Of a stretch of DNA of 64,000 bases, positions 60,014 through 64,000 are shown piece by piece. The translations under genes and the position numbers were made by a program. The notes beneath the pieces were generated by a model that saw nothing but the letters and a program-made list of their open reading frames with translations, had not been told where the DNA came from and searched no databases. Origin of the DNA: Hymenobacter sp. HSC-4F20. GTDB taxonomy: Bacteria > Bacteroidota > Bacteroidia > Cytophagales > Hymenobacteraceae. Numbering within the stretch: position 1 is the stretch's first letter; every line of letters starts with the position of its first letter. The stretch covers positions 1-64,000 of the forward strand of contig NZ_JAHZTD010000004.1 of assembly GCF_019599275.1 (NCBI RefSeq), in the 5' to 3' direction.

Positions 60014-60991
60014 TTACTTCTTCAGCCCTAGCTCAACCAAGCGCTCATTCAGGAACTCGCCAGCGGTAATGTCAGCTTCTTTCTTGGGATTGTCAGGGGT
60101 AACGCAGCTTTCCAGCGCGGCCAAGCTCATTTCGGAGCGGGGGTGCATGAAGAAAGGAATGCTGTAGCGCGAGGAGTTCATTTTCTCGCGGGGCGGGTTC
60201 ACTACGCGGTGAATGGTGCTCTTGAGCACACCGTTGGTCAGGCGCTGGAGCATGTCGCCCACGTTTACCACAATCTGGTCGGGTAGGGCCGTAATCGGAA
60301 TCCATTTTCCGTCGCGGCGCAGCACTTGCAGGCCATCAGCCGAGGCACCCATCAGCAAGGTAATCAGGTTAATATCCCCGTGCTCGGCGGCGCGCACGGC
60401 ATCGGCCGGCACCTCATCGGGGTTTTCGATGGGGTAGTAGTGAATGGGCCGCAGGATGCTGTTGCCGTTGCGCACCTTCTCGTCGAAGTAGTTCTCGGGC
60501 AACTCCAGGTACAGAGCAATGGCGCGCAGCACGTCCTTGCCAGCTGCCTCCAGCGTTTTGTACGTCGTCAGGGAGGTGTCCTGGAAGCTACCCACTTCCG
60601 CGGGCCAGATATTGTCGGGGTACTCCGACTTGATGGGGTCGTTCTGGTCGTCAACCTCCTGGCCCACGTGGTAAAACTCCTTCAAGTCGCCGGTGTTGCG
60701 GCCCTTGGCGTGCTCCTTGCCCTTGCTTACGTAGCCGCGCTGGCCCGCCAGCTCCGGCTTTTCGTACTGGCGCTTTACGTCGTCGGGCAGGGCAAAGAAA
60801 GACTTAACGTCGGAGTACAGCTTCTCGGTTTGCTCGTCGGTGAGGCCGTGGTTTTTGAGGGCTACAAAGCCGATATTCTGATAGGCTTCGCCGAGTTGTT
60901 GAACAAAACGGGCTTTGCGCTCCGGGTCACCAGAGCGGAAGTCAGCCAAATCGAGGGAGGGAATTGCCTCCAGCAGTTTTTCTTCCATCAT
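60014..60991 (-). CDS. 2OG-Fe(II) oxygenase, isopenicillin-N-synthase-like
   Basis: The 325-aa enzyme belongs to the iron/2-oxoglutarate-dependent oxygenase superfamily. IPSLDLADF at the N-terminus, the HxD metal pair H204/D206 (EHGDINLITLL), the distal H261 in STIHRVVNPP and R275 in SSRYSIPFF give the facial triad and co-substrate anchor. Such proteins oxidise small molecules or process secondary metabolites; the substrate is not evident. It has its own terminator and is divergent from the OmpA-family gene. Confidence 0.85.
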   Translation of the reverse strand: MMEEKLLEAIPSLDLADFRSGDPERKARFVQQLGEAYQNIGFVALKNHGLTDEQTEKLYSDVKSFFALPDDVKRQYEKPELAGQRGYVSKGKEHAKGRNTGDLKEFYHVGQEVDDQNDPIKSEYPDNIWPAEVGSFQDTSLTTYKTLEAAGKDVLRAIALYLELPENYFDEKVRNGNSILRPIHYYPIENPDEVPADAVRAAEHGDINLITLLMGASADGLQVLRRDGKWIPITALPDQIVVNVGDMLQRLTNGVLKSTIHRVVNPPREKMNSSRYSIPFFMHPRSEMSLAALESCVTPDNPKKEADITAGEFLNERLVELGLKK

Positions 60992-61362
60992 GAAGAGAAA
61001 TGTACGTGTGGGGGGACGAGGTACGGAGCTGCAAGGTACTTAAAAATTGCCCGCCATACTTAGCAGCAGGGGCTGAACGGCAGCTGGCAACGCTACGTTT
61101 CGGCCGGCGGGCGTTGCCAAAAAAAACAGCAAGCTGGCGGCTTGGAGCCGCTATGACGGATGAATTGAGAGGAAAAGGGCCAGTGGTAATTTTGGCTTTT
61201 TTAACTTGCACGTAATGAATGGGCAGCCCAATAGGCGGTACTTTTAGGACGGCTTTTACACGGCCCCGAAACTTACGGCCGGTTCAGGACGTCTTGACAG
61301 TTCTGAACTTCCCTTTCGAGAGAAGGTGCCCTCCCAAAAGCTTTAGTTTTGGCCTTGATTGT
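60992..61362. other. Divergent promoter region, no gene
   Basis: The stretch of about 370 bp contains GGCAACGC/GCGTTGCC (61086-61118) followed by A8, which can be a regulatory hairpin. A TAGTTTTG box at 61344-61351 lies 11 nt before the ATG at 61363. A frame open from 61219 is rejected because no signal peptide starts there. Confidence 0.5.
61344..61351 (+). promoter_or_regulatory. -7 box of OmpA-family gene
   Basis: TAGTTTTG, exact TAnnTTTG match, with only 11 nt to the ATG at 61363; a very short leader is implied. Confidence 0.45.
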
Positions 61363-63405
61363 ATGAACGTTACAAAGTTACTGTTGTCGCTGGGGTTGGT
61401 AGTAGGGGCAAGTACGCTTGCGAAGGCACAACACGCCGTATGGGCAGCCAAAATCGTGGCCGTGTCGTCGCAGAAGGCAGAGGGCAAAGAGGCCTTCTCA
61501 CCCGAAAAGGTGTTGGGTGAACCCAATGCTACCCCGCTCGGGCAAGCCAGTAACGAGGCTTGGATTCCGAAAAAGGAAGGGACCAACGAGTTTATCGAAG
61601 TGCGCTTTGGTAAGTCGCTCGTAGCTAAGCAGGTGACGGTAGTGGAGAACTTCAACCCTGGCTCCGTCACGAAGATTGAGTTGGTGGACACCCGCGGAGC
61701 CAAGCACCAGGTGTATACCAACGACAGCCCCGGCCCGGTGCCGGAGCAGTTTCGCTCCCTGCAGGTAACCTTCTCTCCCGCTACGTACCGCACCATTGGG
61801 GTTGTAGTGACGCTGAATACCAAGGCCGTGAACGGTGTCAACCAGATTGACGCCATTGGCATTGCCGACGTGGCCGAAACCATGGTGAAAAAGGAGTTCA
61901 AGAACGAGCAGCCCGGCGTCACCTTCGACTCGGCCATGGTAAACCTCGGGCCCAACGTCAACTCCAAGTACGTGGATACCCACCCGGTTATTTCCCCCGA
62001 CGGCCGCACCCTGTTTTTTGCCCGCCAGGAAAGCCCGCAAAACGTGGGCGGTGCCAAGGATGTGCAGGACGTGTGGTACAGCAACCTAACGAACGCCCAG
62101 AAGAAAACCTGGAATCAGGCCAAAAACATCGGTAGCCCCATTAATACGCCCGGCCCCAACGGGTTGGCCTCTGTGTCGTCGGATGGCAATACGGCCGTGC
62201 TCATCAATGTGTATAACCCTGATGGCTCTCTGGACCCTAAGGGTCTGAGCTTGGCGCGGCGCACAAAAACGGGGTGGAGCCAGCCGGTGAAGATTGAAAT
62301 CGAGGATTTCTATAACAACGACGAAGAAAACGTAGACTACTACCTCGCCACTTCGGGCAAAGTGCTGCTCATGGCCGTGGACCGCCGCGACGGGCAGGGG
62401 GAGCAGGACATCTTCGTGAGCTTCCTGAAGGCCGACGGCAAAACCTGGAGCAAGCCTAAAAACCTTGGGGCCAACATCAACACCAAGAAGCCGGAGTTTG
62501 CGCCCTTTCTGGCGGCCGATGGTAAAACCTTGTATTTCGCCTCGGAGGGTCACGGCGGCTACGGTAAGAGCGACGTATTCTACTCCAAGCGCCTCGACGA
62601 TACCTGGACCAACTGGAGCAAGCCCCGCAACCTGGGCGCCAGTGTCAACTCCCCCGATTTCGATGCCTACTACACCGTATCGGCGGCGGGTGAGGATGCC
62701 TATCTCGTGTCGGCGCGTAACGGCATTGGCGGCTCCAAGGATATTTTCCGCATCAGCCTGACGCCTACCTTCCGGCCGGAAGTAGTAACCCTGGTGCGCG
62801 GCAAGGTGCTGGACGCGGCCTCCAAGAAGCCGGTAGCGGCCACCATTCGCTACGAAAACCTGCTGACCGGCGAGGAAATTGGGGTAGCTGAAACTAGCCC
62901 CATCGACGGTTCTTATACTATTGTGCTGCCCTCGGGGGCTCACTACGGCTACCGGGCCGAAGCCAAAGACTACTTGGCCGAATCCGACAACCTCGACGTG
63001 ACGGACCGCCAGAAGTACTCGGAGGTAAACCAGGACTTGTTTCTGGTACCTTTCGCAGTGGGCCAAAGCATCAAGCTCAACAACATCTTCTTTGCCCAGA
63101 GCAAGTACTACCTGCGCGAAAATTCCTACCCCGAGCTGCTGCGTCTGGTTCGGATTCTGAAAGATTACCCTCAAGTGGAAATCAAGCTGGAAGGCCACAC
63201 CGACAACCAGGGCGACCCCCAACTGAACGTGAAGCTTAGCCAGGACCGCGTGAACGAGGTAAAGAAGTACCTGGTAAGCAAAGGCATCAGTGGCAACCGG
63301 ATTACCACCGAAGGCTTCGGGGGGAGCAAGCCCATTGCCAGCAACGAGCAGGAGGAAACCCGCAAGCTGAACCGCCGCGTAGAGTTCCGGATTACCAAGA
63401 AGTAA
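61363..63405 (+). CDS. OmpA-family protein with WD40-like propeller
   Basis: The 680-aa protein starts with a signal peptide (about 1-23, cut after AKAQ), then a discoidin-like region (EWIPKKEGTNEFIEVRF region; SVTKIELVDTRGA), then PD40-type propeller blades (HPVISPDGRTLFFARQ, PFLAADGKTLYFASEGH), a CarboxypepD-regulatory-like domain (VLDAASKKPVAATIRYENLLTG, about 475-560) and a C-terminal OmpA peptidoglycan-binding domain (LEGHTDNQGDP, LSQDRVNEVKKYL, about 575-680). The propeller-regulatory-OmpA order recalls PorE of the type IX machinery, but the usual N-terminal TPR is replaced by the discoidin-like part. It would anchor to peptidoglycan from the outer membrane. Confidence 0.82.
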   Translation: MNVTKLLLSLGLVVGASTLAKAQHAVWAAKIVAVSSQKAEGKEAFSPEKVLGEPNATPLGQASNEAWIPKKEGTNEFIEVRFGKSLVAKQVTVVENFNPGSVTKIELVDTRGAKHQVYTNDSPGPVPEQFRSLQVTFSPATYRTIGVVVTLNTKAVNGVNQIDAIGIADVAETMVKKEFKNEQPGVTFDSAMVNLGPNVNSKYVDTHPVISPDGRTLFFARQESPQNVGGAKDVQDVWYSNLTNAQKKTWNQAKNIGSPINTPGPNGLASVSSDGNTAVLINVYNPDGSLDPKGLSLARRTKTGWSQPVKIEIEDFYNNDEENVDYYLATSGKVLLMAVDRRDGQGEQDIFVSFLKADGKTWSKPKNLGANINTKKPEFAPFLAADGKTLYFASEGHGGYGKSDVFYSKRLDDTWTNWSKPRNLGASVNSPDFDAYYTVSAAGEDAYLVSARNGIGGSKDIFRISLTPTFRPEVVTLVRGKVLDAASKKPVAATIRYENLLTGEEIGVAETSPIDGSYTIVLPSGAHYGYRAEAKDYLAESDNLDVTDRQKYSEVNQDLFLVPFAVGQSIKLNNIFFAQSKYYLRENSYPELLRLVRILKDYPQVEIKLEGHTDNQGDPQLNVKLSQDRVNEVKKYLVSKGISGNRITTEGFGGSKPIASNEQEETRKLNRRVEFRITKK

Positions 63406-63417
63406 CGCAGTACGCGC

Positions 63418-63486
63418 GTTACCTATGCCAAAACAAGAGAGCCGGTTTCAGGACGAAACCGGCTCTCTTGTTTTGGCATAGGTAAC
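63418..63486. terminator. Perfect 32-bp bidirectional terminator
   Basis: Arms at 63418-63449 and 63455-63486 match without any mismatch over 32 bp, with a 5-nt loop (AGGAC). The stem contains AAAACAAGAGAGCCGG and its complement, so either strand ends in a T-rich end. It lies between the OmpA-family gene (+) and the flotillin gene (-). Confidence 0.85.
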
Positions 63487-63498
63487 GTAATGATGCAA

Positions 63499-64000
63499 CT
63501 ACGATAGTCGGGCTTCGTCGCGGCCGGGCTTGGTGCTGCTGCTTTGGCCGCCGGGGTTGGCAATGGAGTCGCGCATATCGGTGTCGGCCTGCACGTTGCG
63601 CATTTTATAGTAGTCCATCACGCCCAGGTTGCCGGAGCGGAAGGCCTCCGCAATGGCCCTGGGAATTTCGGCTTCGGCTTCTACTACCCGTGATTTGGCT
63701 TCCTGGGTTTTGGCGCGGTTCTCCTGCTCCATAGCCACGGCCATGGCCCGGCGTTCCTCGGCGCGGGCCTCGGCTACGCGCAGGTCTGCGGAGGCCTGGT
63801 CGGTTTGGAGCTTGGCCCCGATGTTTTCCCCAATGTCGACGTCGGCAATGTCAATGGAGAGAATTTCGAATGCCGTGCCGGCATCGAGGCCCTTGCTTAG
63901 TACCAGCTTGGAAATTTTGTCGGGGTTTTCGAGCACCTCTTTGTGGGAGCGAGACGAGCCAATGCTGGTTACAATGCCTTCGCCCACGCGGGCCAGAATG
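63499..64000 (-). CDS. floA: Flotillin-like protein FloA, C-terminal part (partial)
   Basis: The visible 167 residues end a flotillin-like (SPFH) protein of the FloA type, running off the right edge of the window. ARVGEGIVTSIGSSRSHKEVLENP, SKLVLSKGLDAGTAFEILSIDIADVDIGENIGAKLQ and the Ala/Glu-rich helical AEARAEERRAMAVAMEQENRA match the C-terminal half. FloA organises membrane microdomains by oligomerisation. The N-terminal membrane part is outside the window. Confidence 0.88.
   Translation of the reverse strand, partial: ILARVGEGIVTSIGSSRSHKEVLENPDKISKLVLSKGLDAGTAFEILSIDIADVDIGENIGAKLQTDQASADLRVAEARAEERRAMAVAMEQENRAKTQEAKSRVVEAEAEIPRAIAEAFRSGNLGVMDYYKMRNVQADTDMRDSIANPGGQSSSTKPGRDEARLS

Noticed and set aside
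62086..63222. 378-aa frame opposite the OmpA-family gene
   Set aside because: Shadow of the PD40/OmpA coding region, which has clear domain evidence on the plus strand.

Overview
The window looks like chromosomal DNA from a Hymenobacter-type member of the Bacteroidota (order Cytophagales). The support is: a small protein ending in a type IX secretion (T9SS) sorting domain; a DUF4293 protein; the yajC / YbbR-like / coaE gene order; an enlarged NusB; many TAnnTTTG '-7' promoter boxes of the Bacteroidota primary sigma factor; starts without Shine-Dalgarno sequences; and GC-rich DNA (about 60% by eye). I see no phage, plasmid, insertion sequence or CRISPR array.

Layout. 1-450: the 3' end of a 5S rRNA (tail of an rRNA operon) with its terminator, then a long inverted repeat. 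451-9200: DUF4293, a beta-ketoadipyl-CoA-type thiolase (pcaF), a GNAT acetyltransferase, truA, two ABC exporters in opposite orientation, a GyrI-like protein, two tRNA-Pro genes and the T9SS mini-protein. 9700-16700: a co-directional run of leucine dehydrogenase, nusB, ytxH-like, NAD-isocitrate dehydrogenase, DUF1573 lipoprotein, yajC, YbbR-like and coaE. 16700-26400: a GNAT-like protein, a divergent pair of GT39-like membrane glycosyltransferases, two identical tRNA-Val genes, an AsmA-like protein, a TerB-like protein and an MscS channel. 26400-36200: a second amino-acid dehydrogenase divergent from an ArsR regulator, hemA, a histidine kinase, a CrtC/AttH-like lipoprotein, a tandem pair of Cys-module/CarboxypepD-regulatory membrane proteins and an APC permease. 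36200-41500: a 1562-aa DUF4011 helicase-nuclease resembling the Hhe anti-phage protein, with a small HTH-like gene convergent to it. 41900-52000: housekeeping genes (EamA transporter, dusB, CPBP protease, cdsA, glutamate dehydrogenase, psd, RibD-like reductase, fRMsr, ribD, prmC). 52100-58500: a sugar-nucleotide block (N-acetyltransferase, UDP-HexNAc dehydrogenase, galE, rfbB, a WbpP/TviC-type epimerase, rfbA) that supplies activated sugars for a surface polysaccharide; it has no glycosyltransferases or flippase inside the window. 58500-64000: chrA, a 2OG-Fe(II) oxygenase, a PorE-like OmpA protein and the C-terminal part of a floA-type flotillin.

Three patterns cross gene boundaries. (1) Nearly all convergent gene pairs share one long, often perfect, inverted repeat (up to 32 bp) that can act as a two-way terminator. 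(2) About eight gaps between co-directional genes hold a different structure: imperfect hairpins whose arms are 7-9 nt near-tandem repeats, with a different unit at each locus. (3) Three amino-acid dehydrogenases of the Glu/Leu/Phe/Val superfamily, clearly diverged from each other, lie within 38 kb. The best candidates for something less described are the helicase-nuclease with substituted nuclease residues, the tandem four-cysteine membrane proteins, and the 8-nt-period intercistronic hairpins.
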